Shown here in pieces: positions 51,246-60,589 of a stretch of 64,000 bases of DNA. The stretch is from Shimia sp. SK013. Lineage in GTDB: Bacteria > Pseudomonadota > Alphaproteobacteria > Rhodobacterales > Rhodobacteraceae. Within the stretch, counting starts at the first letter, position 1, and every line of letters starts with the position of its first letter. The stretch covers positions 310,001-374,000 of the forward strand of contig NZ_LAJH01000012.1 in NCBI RefSeq assembly GCF_001292625.1, given 5' to 3'. The notes beneath the pieces are model-generated. The model was not told the DNA's origin. It saw only the letters and a program-made list of their open reading frames with translations, and ran no database searches. Position numbers and translations under genes: made by a program.

Positions 51246-52700
51246 TCAGGCGCCGATTGGACGCCAACGGCGCCCGTCACGGTGCAAGAGCATAAGGGCT
51301 TCTTCGGGGCCGGAACTGCCGACATCATAAGGCACGGGGCGCTTGCCGTTTTCTTGCCAGTTGGCGATCAGCGGATCCGCCCAACCCCAAGCGGCCTCGA
51401 CTTCGTCTCCGCGCATGAACAACGTCTGGTCCCCGCGGATCACATCCATGATCAGGCGTTCATAGGCGTCTTGCGTGTTCAAGTCAGAACCAAGCGCGTC
51501 GGCAAAGGTCATGTCCATATCGACCTCAGTCAGGCGCATGCCGCCAGGACCGGGTTCTTTGATGGTGGTGCGCAGCGTGATGCCTTCGTCCGGTTGTAGA
51601 CGAATTATCAGCGCGTTGCCTTTGCGCCCCTCCATCGGATTGGGGAAAATCATGTGCGGCGGGTCGCGGAAAACCACGGTGATTTCGCTGACACGGTCGC
51701 GCAGGCGTTTGCCGGTACGCAGATAAAACGGCGTCCCCGCCCACCGCCAGTTGGCAATCTTGAGCTTCATGGCGACGAAGCTTTCGGTGGTGCTGTTGTC
51801 GTTGTCTACATCTTCAAAATAGCTGGGTGCATCACGACCTGCGCGATATTGGCCACGCACGATGTCTTCGCTTTTGACTGGATCAAGCGCTTCGATCACC
51901 TTGACCTTTTCGTCGCGGACCGAGTTGGAGGCAAATTTGGAAGGCGGCTCCATCGCGGTGAGGCACAAGAGTTGCATCAGGTGGTTTTGCACCATGTCCC
52001 GCATTGCGCCGGATTGATCGTAGTAGCCGCCACGCCCGCCCACGCCGAGGCTTTCGGCGACGGTGATTTGGACATGGTCGATGTGGGTGGAATTCCACAG
52101 TGGTTCAAACAGAGAGTTGGCAAAGCGCAAAGCCATGAGGTTTTGGACGGTTTCTTTGCCCAGATAGTGGTCGATGCGATAGATTTGGTGTTCGGAAAAA
52201 TGGCGCAACAAATCGGTGTTCAGCGCTTGGGCAGAGGCGAGATCGTGGCCAAAAGGCTTTTCCACAACTATGCGGCTTTCGGGTGTGGCGACGCCGTGGG
52301 TGCTGAGGCGTTCGGCGATGGCCCCAAAAAGCGAGGGTGACACCGACAAGTAGAACGTGCGGATCACATCGTCGCGCAAGATGCCTTTGAGCGCGCCCCA
52401 ACCAGTGTCGCCCATAGCGTCGATATGGACATATTCCAACCGGTCAAGAAAGGCCGTGAGCATATCGACAGGACGATGTTCTTCGTCGAGAAATTCAGTG
52501 AGGGCAGCGCCAATCACTTTGCGGAATTCGACGCTGTCAAAGTCGGAGCGGGCGGAGCCGATGATGCGCGCGCCTTCGGGCATTTGGCCCGATTTGAAGC
52601 GCAGGAACAGGCCCGGCAGGATCTTGCGCCGGGCCAGATCGCCCGTCGCCCCGAAGATCACCAGATCAAAGGGAGACACCGGGATGACGCGAGCGACCAT
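51246..52700 (-). CDS. zwf: glucose-6-phosphate 1-dehydrogenase
   Basis: 484 aa NADP-linked enzyme that makes 6-phosphogluconolactone. The coenzyme motif is [17 protein letters not shown] and the active site is [13 protein letters not shown], with EKPFGHD upstream. It begins 6 bases after the gap stop. No 6-phosphogluconolactonase (pgl) gene lies between zwf and edd or anywhere in the window, so the lactone must be opened by an enzyme encoded elsewhere or spontaneously. Confidence 0.96.
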   Translation of the reverse strand: MVARVIPVSPFDLVIFGATGDLARRKILPGLFLRFKSGQMPEGARIIGSARSDFDSVEFRKVIGAALTEFLDEEHRPVDMLTAFLDRLEYVHIDAMGDTGWGALKGILRDDVIRTFYLSVSPSLFGAIAERLSTHGVATPESRIVVEKPFGHDLASAQALNTDLLRHFSEHQIYRIDHYLGKETVQNLMALRFANSLFEPLWNSTHIDHVQITVAESLGVGGRGGYYDQSGAMRDMVQNHLMQLLCLTAMEPPSKFASNSVRDEKVKVIEALDPVKSEDIVRGQYRAGRDAPSYFEDVDNDNSTTESFVAMKLKIANWRWAGTPFYLRTGKRLRDRVSEITVVFRDPPHMIFPNPMEGRKGNALIIRLQPDEGITLRTTIKEPGPGGMRLTEVDMDMTFADALGSDLNTQDAYERLIMDVIRGDQTLFMRGDEVEAAWGWADPLIANWQENGKRPVPYDVGSSGPEEALMLLHRDGRRWRPIGA

Positions 52701-52706
52701 GTGTTC

Positions 52707-53714
52707 TTATCCTTTAAGCAATGCGGCGATGCGCCGGCCTGTGTCGAGCATGCGGTTGGAGAACCCCCACTCGTTGTCGTACCAACTTACCACACGCACG
52801 AGGCCTTCGTCTGTGACACTTGTTTGCGCCGGGGCAAAAATCGACGAATGCGGATCGTGGTTGAAGTCGACAGAAACCAGCGGCGCCTCTTCAAAACCAA
52901 GTACACCTTTGAGTGGGCCCTCGGCTGCAGCTTTCATGGCGGCGTTGATCTCGTCCGCGGAGGTGGCTTTTTCCGGCACGATGACCAGATCGACCATCGA
53001 CACATTGGCCGTGGGCACTCGGATGGCGGAGCCTTCGAGTTTGCCTGAGAGTTCTGGCAAAACCAGAGAGATCGCGCGGGCGGCGCCAGTAGAGGTGGGG
53101 ATCATCGACAAAGCCGCGGCGCGGGCGCGATAAAGGTCTTTGTGGTTGGTGTCATGTGTTGGCTGATCGCCGGTATAGGCGTGGATCGTGGTCATGTATC
53201 CGGTTTTGATACCAACCAAGTCCTGCAGAACTTTGGCGACCGGAGCCAAACAGTTGGTCGTACAGGACGCATTGGATACGATGATGTCATCTGCGGTCAG
53301 AGTGTCGTCGTTCACGCCAAACACGATGGTTTTGTCGGCATCTTTGCCTGGTGCCGAAACCAGCACGCGATTAGCGCCGCTTTTCAGGATCAGCTCTGCT
53401 TTGTCTTTGGCGGTGAAAATTCCGGTGCATTCAAACGCCACATCAACGTCGGCCCAAGGCAGATCCTCGGGGTTGCGGATCGCGGTGAGGCGGATCGATT
53501 GAGAACCGACTTTCATGACGTCGCCGTCCAGAGAGACATCGGCGTTCAGCCGGCCGTGCACGCTGTCGTATTTCAGAAGGTGAACGAGATGGTCGTTGGG
53601 GGACAGATCGTTGATCGCCACAACCTCGATATCATTTACGCCGCTTTCGATCAGGGCCCGCAAGACGCCGCGGCCGATGCGGCCAAAGCCGTTGATTGCA
53701 ATCTTCGTGGTCAT
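52707..53714 (-). CDS. gap: glyceraldehyde-3-phosphate dehydrogenase
   Basis: 335 aa. NAD fold INGFGRIGRG, the NAD-preferring Asp in INDLS, active-site SNASCTTNCLAP, and IPTSTGAARAI are all visible. First gene of the leftward gap-zwf-edd-eda operon, placing the enzyme that uses the aldolase product together with the pathway that makes it. AGGAG lies 9 bases before ATG 53714. The upstream gap to the lacI-type gene carries two palindromes. Confidence 0.96.
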   Translation of the reverse strand: MTTKIAINGFGRIGRGVLRALIESGVNDIEVVAINDLSPNDHLVHLLKYDSVHGRLNADVSLDGDVMKVGSQSIRLTAIRNPEDLPWADVDVAFECTGIFTAKDKAELILKSGANRVLVSAPGKDADKTIVFGVNDDTLTADDIIVSNASCTTNCLAPVAKVLQDLVGIKTGYMTTIHAYTGDQPTHDTNHKDLYRARAAALSMIPTSTGAARAISLVLPELSGKLEGSAIRVPTANVSMVDLVIVPEKATSADEINAAMKAAAEGPLKGVLGFEEAPLVSVDFNHDPHSSIFAPAQTSVTDEGLVRVVSWYDNEWGFSNRMLDTGRRIAALLKG

Positions 53715-53738
53715 CCTAAAACTCCTAACCCGTAGACA

Positions 53739-53775
53739 AGCGCAATTCGATTGCGCTACCGTTAGCGCTATCGGT
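53739..53775. promoter_or_regulatory. paired palindromes, candidate LacI operators
   Basis: AGCGCAAT-TCG-ATTGCGCT (53739-53757) is a perfect 8-bp-arm inverted repeat. Directly next to it, ACCGTTAGCGCTATCGGT (53758-53775) is an 18-base palindrome with one mismatched pair and a central CG, the usual form of LacI-family operators. They lie in the 157-base divergent gap between gap and the LacI-type regulator gene. Confidence 0.7.
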
Positions 53776-53871
53776 ATACGCGTCCGAACCAATAATCAAG
53801 GGGATTGCGGCACAGTTTCCATCACAAGTTTTAAGCTTGCGGTTTGGGGGCGGGTGTCAGAGCATTGCGCC

Positions 53872-54861
53872 ATGGGGAAAAAGCTTCTTTTAAAAGACAT
53901 CGCCAACTTGGCTGGTGTCAGCGAGATGACCGCGTCGCGCGCGTTGCGGGGCGCGCCGGATGTGTCCGTACGCACACGCGAAAAAGTCGAGCAGATCGCC
54001 AAGGACGTGGGATATGTGCCCAATCGCATTGCGGGCGCGCTGGCGTCCAACAAGGTCAACCTTGTTGGTGTGGTGGTGCCGAGCCTGAATTCGTCGGTGT
54101 TTCCTGAGGTTTTGTCGGGCATTTCTTCGAAGCTGAAAGACACGCCGCTCAAGCCGGTGATCGGGGTCACGGGTTATGATTTGGACGAAGAAGAAGAGGT
54201 GATCCGCGAAATGCTGAGCTGGCGTCCGGCGGGCATTGTAGTGGCCGGGCTTGAACACACGGATGCGGCGCGCAAAATGATGGCGAACGCCGATTGTCCG
54301 GTGGTTGAAGTCATGGATGTAGACGGCAATCCGGTGCGCCATTGTGTGGGCATTTCCCATCTGGCGGCCGGGCGGGCCATGGCGCGAGAGATTCTTGACG
54401 CAGGATATCGGCGGATCGGGTTCATCGGGACAAAGATGCCACAGGATTTTCGGGCGGAAAAACGCTTGGCGGGATTTCTGCAAGAGCTTGACAAGGCGGA
54501 CGTTTCTCTTGCTGATCAGGAACTGTATTCGGGGGCTTCGTCCATTGAAAACGGGCACGTTCTGACCAAGGAGTTATTGGCGCGGACACCGGATCTGGAG
54601 TGCCTGTATTTCAGCAGTGATGTTATGAGCGTTGGAGCCTATATGCATTGCGTCGCTGCCGGAATCTCGGTGCCGGATCAATTGGCTTTGGCGGGGTTTA
54701 ATAATCTGAACTTGTTGCGCGGTTTGCCAATCAAACTGGCCACAACCGACGCGCATCGGCTTGCGATTGGTGAGGCGGCCGCGCAAATTATTTTGGACGC
54801 GCCCAAGGTGGCGCAATTGGTCCAGTTGGAGCCCCAAGCCATTCGCGGTCAATCGCTTTAG
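53872..54861 (+). CDS. LacI family regulator of the Entner-Doudoroff operon
   Basis: 329 aa. N-terminal LacI helix-turn-helix LLLKDIANLAGVSEMTASRA with hinge RIAGALASNKVN, then a periplasmic-binding-like effector domain (VGVVVPSLNSSVFPEVLSGI, LECLYFSSDVMSVGAYMHC). Divergent from gap, so it probably controls gap-zwf-edd-eda and itself; the ligand could be a sugar phosphate or gluconate. Start at 53872 gives the standard N-terminus; the longer frame upstream overlaps gap. Its end overlaps the convergent CbiX-like gene by 4 bases. Confidence 0.92.
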   Translation: MGKKLLLKDIANLAGVSEMTASRALRGAPDVSVRTREKVEQIAKDVGYVPNRIAGALASNKVNLVGVVVPSLNSSVFPEVLSGISSKLKDTPLKPVIGVTGYDLDEEEEVIREMLSWRPAGIVVAGLEHTDAARKMMANADCPVVEVMDVDGNPVRHCVGISHLAAGRAMAREILDAGYRRIGFIGTKMPQDFRAEKRLAGFLQELDKADVSLADQELYSGASSIENGHVLTKELLARTPDLECLYFSSDVMSVGAYMHCVAAGISVPDQLALAGFNNLNLLRGLPIKLATTDAHRLAIGEAAAQIILDAPKVAQLVQLEPQAIRGQSL

Positions 54862-55568
54862 GCGTTTTTACGTGACTCTTTAAGGGCTTGCGCGACAAGT
54901 GCGGGCAAAGCTGCTGCGTAGCCCAATGGCGGAAGCCGGAGGCCGGTAAAGCCGGCTGCGTCGAGCGCTTGAGGGATGTCAAATTTGCAATGGCCGCCTT
55001 CGAGGGCGAAGAACGGCAGGCACATGGCGCGATCACCAAGGTCGCGGGCGGCGTCGAATATGAAGGGGCTTTCTTCGATAAGTCCTTGAGTAATATCAAT
55101 TTCCGGCAAGAGCTCGGAAAGAGATTCAGCAAAGTTTCGAGTGGACAGCGCGGCCTTGTCGCCTTTGGCAGAGCCATGACCTGCGAGCAGGACATGTGTC
55201 TCGGATTCAGTCCAATTTTGAACTCTGAGGTGATCTTGGATCACCGCGGCGGCAAGTTGTGGAAGGTCGTCATGGAACCCAAGCGGCGGCAGGATGCGCA
55301 GGTTTTGTCCCTTGAGACGGCGCGGCAGGACGCGGCCGACAAACCAGCCGTCGGCCATGAACATCGGGAACACAGCCGCGCCGTCATCCAGATAATACGC
55401 TTGATTTTCAAGAGCTTCTGGTTTGGCGATGGTGGCGGAACGGATGGTCCATTCGGGCAGAAAAGCCGCTACCTGAACGGCAAATTCGGCCAGCCAAAGC
55501 TCGGGCGGCTCAGGGTCTGAGGGCTGGCCGTGCGCCACGATCAGCGCCTGTTTGGGGGGCAGAGTCAT
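54858..55568 (-). CDS. CbiX/SirB-like chelatase-fold protein
   Basis: 236 aa with two chelatase-like halves: ALIVAHGQPSDPEPPELWLA at the N-terminus and HVLLAGHGSAKGDKAALST in the second half, both with the His-Gly motif, plus LPFFALEGGHCKFDIPQAL, the GGH metal region. Family members insert Co or Fe into sirohydrochlorin. Length fits a two-domain CbiX. The start overlaps the upstream DUF4202 stop by 4 bases. Confidence 0.82.
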   Translation of the reverse strand: MTLPPKQALIVAHGQPSDPEPPELWLAEFAVQVAAFLPEWTIRSATIAKPEALENQAYYLDDGAAVFPMFMADGWFVGRVLPRRLKGQNLRILPPLGFHDDLPQLAAAVIQDHLRVQNWTESETHVLLAGHGSAKGDKAALSTRNFAESLSELLPEIDITQGLIEESPFIFDAARDLGDRAMCLPFFALEGGHCKFDIPQALDAAGFTGLRLPPLGYAAALPALVAQALKESRKNA

Positions 55569-56125
55569 ACGTCGAAAGCGGCGGCCAGATCGGCAGGCAG
55601 GTCGAATTCGGATAATGCGCGGGCGCGCGCCTTGGCCGACATTTTACGTGCGGTTTTGGCGACGATATCGAGGATTTTTTCGGGCGAATGCTTGCCGGAA
55701 AACGGCGCGAAATACCATTTGATGAAGACAAAACAGATAACGTCCTCAAGGGCTTGTACCTGATCATTGCGCTTGATGCCTTCTTTGCGCAGCATGCTGG
55801 ACGCCTCGGCAATCTCATCTTCAGAATATCCAGCCTGAGCCATGAGCTCCCCCACGCGGGATGCATGATGCGCGCCGAGGTCGCGACGCCATTTGAGATA
55901 GCCTGCGCGGCCCTCGGGGAAATCAGCACGTTTCAGAACCCAGCGCTCGATGTGCTGACCGCGGGCGGCAATCTGTAACACCTCGGAAGCATTGGGAAAA
56001 AGCCTGTCGCACTCGGCGCTCATGCGCTGGCCGTAAAGCAAAGCTTCGGGTTGGCCTTCGTCCATTCGGGGGTCTTTGGCGTTGGCGGCATCAATGGCGG
56101 CGAGGACGGTTGCTAATTTGGACAT
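55565..56125 (-). CDS. DUF4202-family protein
   Basis: 186 aa all-helical protein. Blocks I take as DUF4202: EALLYGQRMSAECDRLFP, AARGQHIERWVLKRADFPEGR, GYLKWRRDLGAHHASRVGELM and ALEDVICFVFIKWYFAPFSGKH. The His-rich conserved positions suggest a metal-dependent (HD-like) phosphohydrolase, but that is inference. Start at 56125 with CGGAGCG upstream; a longer open frame reads through the tandem repeat and is unlikely. Coupled with the CbiX-like gene, hinting at a role in siroheme or sulfur metabolism. Confidence 0.75.
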   Translation of the reverse strand: MSKLATVLAAIDAANAKDPRMDEGQPEALLYGQRMSAECDRLFPNASEVLQIAARGQHIERWVLKRADFPEGRAGYLKWRRDLGAHHASRVGELMAQAGYSEDEIAEASSMLRKEGIKRNDQVQALEDVICFVFIKWYFAPFSGKHSPEKILDIVAKTARKMSAKARARALSEFDLPADLAAAFDV

Positions 56126-56194
56126 AGGGCGCTCCGGCTGACGAGTTTGAGGGGAATTTAGAACGTGATGGAGGGCGGCGAAAGGACTGTCTGC

Positions 56195-56227
56195 ATCGCG
56201 TCGGTATTGCGACGGTATCGCGGCGGT
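56195..56227. repeat. 11-bp tandem repeat, three units (locus C)
   Basis: ATCGCGTCGGT, ATTGCGACGGT, ATCGCGGCGGT, then a decayed fourth unit GTCGATACGGA. It lies in the 160-base gap between the hybrid kinase stop and the DUF4202 start. It shares the unit and the TGTCTG flank with the copy at 18428. Confidence 0.75.
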
Positions 56228-56285
56228 GTCGATACGGAGGTTGCTGTGAGACACCGGGAGGCTGCCAAAAGTTGGTTTCAGCAGT

Positions 56286-58490
56286 TCAGCTCCGCGGAAG
56301 CTGCGTTTCCAGAGCCGCGCGCAATGCGTCAAGATCAAGGGGTTTGTAAAGCAGCGGCGCGTCTAGCGCGGCGGCTTCCGTTTGCACATTGGGGGCGCGA
56401 TTGGCGGTGATCACCACAGCCGGCAAGGCGCCGTAGGTGGCGCGCAAATCAGCGATCAGCCCTGTGCCGGTTGCGCCGTCGTCAAGCTGATGGTCGGCAA
56501 GGATCACGTCGGGGGCAATGTCGATTTCTTGGAGGAGCGCGACTGCCTCACCGTACCCTTCGCAGGCCAACACATCCGCGCCCCAGTTTTCCAGCGTCAT
56601 AGAAATGGCGTTGCGCAGATCGGAGTCGTTTTCCACCAACAGCACAATCCGGTGCGTCAGTGGTGTTTCGGCGATAGGGTCAATGGCGGCTGCAACGGAC
56701 GTAGAACTGGGAACGGCGAGAGGCAGGTCGACAGAGATTTGTGTGCCGACGCCGGGGGTGGAGTTCAGGGTCAGCGGATGATCCAGCAGACGGCAGGCCC
56801 GATCCACAATGGCGAGGCCAAGACCAAGGCCTTCGGCGGGGCTGGCGGCGGCGTTGACGCGGTGGAATTCGTCAAAGACTTTGTCCTGTTGTTCCGGTGG
56901 AATGCCGGGGCCGGTGTCGTCGATGGTGACCACAACGCGATTGCCTTGGCGTTTGAGTGCCACTGACACGCGGCCTTGATCGGTATAGCGCAGCGCGTTG
57001 GAGATCAGGTTTTGCAAAATACGCCGCAGATAGGTTGCGTCGGATGCCACGTGCGCGGCCTGTGTTTCCACATCAAACCGGAGCCCTTTGACGGCTGCCA
57101 GCGGAGCCATTTCGTCGTGCAATTGATGCAGCATTACATTGAGCGGGATTTCGGAGACATGCACGGCGGCGCGGCCTGAATCCAGCCGCGAGATATCAAG
57201 CAGCGCGCCAAGGATATGTTCGACGCTTTGCAAGGCGTTGCTGGCTTTAAGGAGGCGTTCGCGTTGGTCCGCGTCGGTCAGATCGGTGTCGAGCGACGCC
57301 ATATAGAGTTTGGCGGCGGACAGAGGTTGCAACAGATCGTGGCTGGCGGCGGCAACGAAGCGCGACTTGGAGGCATTGGCGCGCTCGGCCTCGGCCAGTG
57401 CGGCCTCAAGTTCCAGCGTGCGTTCGGTCACGCGTCGCTCCAGTGTTTCATTGACCTGTGAGATGGCGCTCATGGCGGCGCGTTCGGCGGTGATGTCGGT
57501 GAAGGATATCACGAAGCCGCCGTCGGGCATCTGCTGGGCAAAGACCGCGAGAGTGCGGTCCTGACCGATTTCTACCTCAAAGTTAAGCGGGGCGCGGCGA
57601 CCTTTGCGGGCGGTCCAATGCGGCAAAGCTTCGGCATCTTGTGCAGAGGCAAAGGACACTTTGCGACGGAGTTGGTCAAAGATGGAGCCAAAGGTCTGGC
57701 CGACACGGAAGCGGCCGATCTGGATGGACAGCAGCTCGCTCATGCGGCGGTTCCAGCCCACAAGACGGGCCTCTGAATCAAAGATGCCAACCCCTTGGTT
57801 GAGATGCTCCAGCGTGGCTTTGATCAGCTGAGCCTGATCGTCCTTGAGCCGCTCGCGTTCCTGACGCTCCAGCAGCATCATGTCGGTCACGTCGGTTTGC
57901 AACACCACGGTGCCGCCGTCGCGCGTGCGGTGTTCGCTGACTTGTAGCCAACGATCGCCCGCCATGCGGGCGTTGAACACCACGTGCTGTTCTTTGTGGC
58001 GGGCCATGCGTTGCGCGGCCCATTGGGCGGGGGTCTCGCCGTCGGGCAATTCCAGATATGGGCTGGTTGAGACGATGTGAACGTAGTCGCGGAAGGGCAG
58101 GCCAGGTTGGAAGCTGGTGTGCACGTCGCGCATGTGTTTGCCAAAGCGCGAATTGCACATCACCAGCTTTTCGTCGGTGTCAAACAGCGCAAAGCCTTCT
58201 TGCACGGTCTCAATCGCGTTGGCGAGGTTGGCGCGGGCGGCTTCGGCCTCGGCGTTGGCAGTGGCAAGTTGGGCATTGGAAGAGTTGAGCAAATCAAGCG
58301 CGTGTTCAAGGTCGCGGGTGCGGGCGCGGACCTCCTCTTCGAGCATCACGGCGCGTTCGAATTGCGCGTAGGCCATGCCGGAAGTGTCTGGTCCTTGTTC
58401 GGCGCGGCGCATTAGCGTGTCGACAATGGTGAGCAGTTTCTCGTTCTGCCGCACAAGCGTGTCGGTTGGATTGATCAGCGAATTGGCCAT
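56286..58490 (-). CDS. hybrid sensor histidine kinase (NahK/ErcS'-like)
   Basis: 734 aa, no membrane helices. Order: N-terminal coiled coil (about 45-90), PAS domain (about 95-205), second PAS (about 220-340), coiled coil, HisKA with H-box FVAAASHDLLQPLSAAKLY, ATPase (ILQNLISNALRY, DDTGPGIP, GLGLGLAIV) and C-terminal receiver with Asp in VILADHQLDDGATG. The HDLLQP box matches the NahK/ErcS' group of Pseudomonas, where a FIST protein gene is also the neighbour. Two bases after the FIST stop. Confidence 0.92.
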   Translation of the reverse strand: MANSLINPTDTLVRQNEKLLTIVDTLMRRAEQGPDTSGMAYAQFERAVMLEEEVRARTRDLEHALDLLNSSNAQLATANAEAEAARANLANAIETVQEGFALFDTDEKLVMCNSRFGKHMRDVHTSFQPGLPFRDYVHIVSTSPYLELPDGETPAQWAAQRMARHKEQHVVFNARMAGDRWLQVSEHRTRDGGTVVLQTDVTDMMLLERQERERLKDDQAQLIKATLEHLNQGVGIFDSEARLVGWNRRMSELLSIQIGRFRVGQTFGSIFDQLRRKVSFASAQDAEALPHWTARKGRRAPLNFEVEIGQDRTLAVFAQQMPDGGFVISFTDITAERAAMSAISQVNETLERRVTERTLELEAALAEAERANASKSRFVAAASHDLLQPLSAAKLYMASLDTDLTDADQRERLLKASNALQSVEHILGALLDISRLDSGRAAVHVSEIPLNVMLHQLHDEMAPLAAVKGLRFDVETQAAHVASDATYLRRILQNLISNALRYTDQGRVSVALKRQGNRVVVTIDDTGPGIPPEQQDKVFDEFHRVNAAASPAEGLGLGLAIVDRACRLLDHPLTLNSTPGVGTQISVDLPLAVPSSTSVAAAIDPIAETPLTHRIVLLVENDSDLRNAISMTLENWGADVLACEGYGEAVALLQEIDIAPDVILADHQLDDGATGTGLIADLRATYGALPAVVITANRAPNVQTEAAALDAPLLYKPLDLDALRAALETQLPRS

Positions 58491-58491
58491 G

Positions 58492-59673
58492 TCACGTGCT
58501 TTCAGGCGGGTAGATCGCGACGCCGGTGAAGGTCTGGTTCACGTGCATAGAGTTGACCTGTTCGCCGTAGGTGGAAAACCCGACGACGTTGTGACGGGCC
58601 ATGACCTCGGAAAGGCCGGTGGTCATCTGTTTCTGGGTGGCCTCGACGCGGCGCAACAGACAATCGCATCCTAGGATCATATCGGGCGTTTTGGAGCCGG
58701 ATAGGGCAGAGAGTTCGCGGTCCAGATGGGCGACCATGTCTTCTGGTTCAGCCAGCGTGAGCACCATACCCTCGTCGATGGCGGAAAAGAACACCAGATC
58801 ACCATTTTCGGCCACGCGTTGGATGGCGCGGACGTGGGTTTGATCGCCGATGCGCACCACGACGGGGTGGGCGGCAAATGTGAAGGTCGAGAGCTGCTCG
58901 GGGTCTTTGCCGAGAATGCGGGCGTATTCGCGGGCGGCCGGTTCGGCGTTGATGTTGTGCACAAGGCGTTTGGCGGGATCGGCCGCGGTGACAACCATGC
59001 GCGCATCGGTGGGTTGCAGGTGATCGGTCTTGAACACGCGCACCGGACAATTGGAGCGGACCTGCACAAGGATCGCGGCGTTGTCGTGGATTTGGTCATC
59101 TTGGATTACGTAGGTCTGTTCGAAGTCTTCACCATCGCCGGCAGAACCGCCAAACAAGGGTACAGGACCAAGGCCGAGGGCGATTTCATTGGCCAGCGCG
59201 TCCTCGCGCAGCGACAGGCCGTCAACCATCAGAAAGGCAAATTCAGATTGCCAAGCAGGGTGGCTGGCGGCCAGCGCGTTTCGGTTCTGGATCATTTGCG
59301 AGATGCGGTCAGAGGCGCGGATGTCGTTGAGGTCGTCAATCAAAAGCGTGCTGGCGGCAAAATGCGCTTGCGGGAAGCCGATGGCGACGATTTCACCTTC
59401 GGTATAGCCCTCGGCGCCAAGCTCGCCTGCGGTGGTGCAGCCGACAACCTGGGCTGCGCCAAAACGGCCTTTGGCGGATCTCAGAAACTCCGGCAGGGGT
59501 GTTTGCGGGGAGAGGAAGAGGATCACCAGCGCCAACGGGTCGTGTCCAAGCGCGGTCACCAGACGATCTATGGCGTCCGGCGCCTCGCAGGGGGCAAACC
59601 CGCGGCGCACAAGCCCAGCGGCCTCCTCCTTCCGCTGAACAGGGTGGCGGGACTGGTCGGTCACGCCGTCCAT
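58492..59673 (-). CDS. FIST-domain sensory protein
   Basis: 393 aa with FIST N (about 45-235: VVGCTTAGELGAEGYTEGEIV, VPLFGGSAGDGEDFEQTYV) and FIST C (about 240-385: AREYARILGKDPEQLSTF, ILGCDCLLRRVEATQ, VVGFSTYGEQVNSMHVNQTF). FIST domains are thought to bind amino-acid-like ligands and feed kinases. The closing block GFSTYGEQxxxMHxNQT is typical. No signal peptide is visible, so it acts in the cytoplasm, as the kinase does. Upstream of the kinase with a 1-base gap. Confidence 0.92.
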   Translation of the reverse strand: MDGVTDQSRHPVQRKEEAAGLVRRGFAPCEAPDAIDRLVTALGHDPLALVILFLSPQTPLPEFLRSAKGRFGAAQVVGCTTAGELGAEGYTEGEIVAIGFPQAHFAASTLLIDDLNDIRASDRISQMIQNRNALAASHPAWQSEFAFLMVDGLSLREDALANEIALGLGPVPLFGGSAGDGEDFEQTYVIQDDQIHDNAAILVQVRSNCPVRVFKTDHLQPTDARMVVTAADPAKRLVHNINAEPAAREYARILGKDPEQLSTFTFAAHPVVVRIGDQTHVRAIQRVAENGDLVFFSAIDEGMVLTLAEPEDMVAHLDRELSALSGSKTPDMILGCDCLLRRVEATQKQMTTGLSEVMARHNVVGFSTYGEQVNSMHVNQTFTGVAIYPPEST

Positions 59674-59741
59674 TATGTGATCTCCTCCCTTTGGCGGTCT
59701 CTCCCCAGGACCGCCCGCGCACCTTAGGCGTGCGATGTGGC

Positions 59742-60419
59742 TTAGCGCAAGTACTCGTCGAAGCTGGCTTCTTTGGCGATCAGCACCGCTTGGGTGCGGG
59801 AATGAACGCCAAGTTTGCGCATGATTGCAGTGACATGGGCTTTGACCGTGGTTTCGGCAATCGACAAGTCAAAAGCGATTTGTTTGTTGAGCTTGCCTTC
59901 GCAGATCAATTCGAGGATGCGCGACTGTTGCGTGGTCAACGAGGCGAGACGGGCGACCGCCTCTTGGGTGGCGGTGTCGGCCTCGGTCATGTGGTCTTCG
60001 GGCACGAAAGTTTCGTTTCGCCCGATGGTTTCGAGCGCGCGGCGGAACATGTCGCGTTGGCTGTGTTTGGGCACAAAACCGGCGGCGCCTGCCGAAAGCG
60101 CCGCGTTGATTGTGCGGGCGTCGGCCATGGAGGACACCACAAGGATTGCGGCGCGGGTGGCCTTGCGCAAACGGATCAGCCCGTCAAAGCCGTTGACGTC
60201 AGGCAGATTGAGATCAAGCACGACGATGTCTGGTGTGTTGTCGTCAAGTGCGGTCAGGGCTTCTGCCAAGCTGGCGGCAGTGGTGACGGTTTCAACCGGA
60301 GATACTGCCTGAAGGGTCATCACCAAAGCGTCGCAAAACAGCGGGTGGTCGTCGACCACGAGGGCTGTTTTGAAGCGGTTTCGCAACGATTGGCGAGGAA
60401 GATCAGGCATTTGGGTCAT
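59742..60419 (-). CDS. NarL/LuxR-type response regulator
   Basis: 225 aa. Receiver (ALVVDDHPLFCDAL, Asp in VVLDLNLPDVNGF, VSSM, FVPKHS) and LuxR-type helix-turn-helix (LTTQQSRILELICEGKLNKQIAFDLSIAETTVKAHVTAIMRKLGVHSRTQA in outline). It probably is the output of the FIST/kinase pair: the gap to FIST is only 68 bases and all three are on one strand. Start at 60419 or 60410 (MPDLPRQ). The receiver-output pairing resembles ErdR-type regulators. Confidence 0.92.
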   Translation of the reverse strand: MTQMPDLPRQSLRNRFKTALVVDDHPLFCDALVMTLQAVSPVETVTTAASLAEALTALDDNTPDIVVLDLNLPDVNGFDGLIRLRKATRAAILVVSSMADARTINAALSAGAAGFVPKHSQRDMFRRALETIGRNETFVPEDHMTEADTATQEAVARLASLTTQQSRILELICEGKLNKQIAFDLSIAETTVKAHVTAIMRKLGVHSRTQAVLIAKEASFDEYLR

Positions 60420-60589
60420 GTCACATGAGTTAGGCGGTCAGCCTAACAAAGTGCAAGGCGAATCCAAGGGGGCCAAAGGTCGTAGCGGTCAGGTGGTGTT
60501 GGGCGGGAAGACGCGTATGACGCGGCGGGTTCTTGTCTGGTGCGAAAGCTGGGTTAGGGTGGCGTAGGTTGTGTGAGAAAAGGTGCGAG

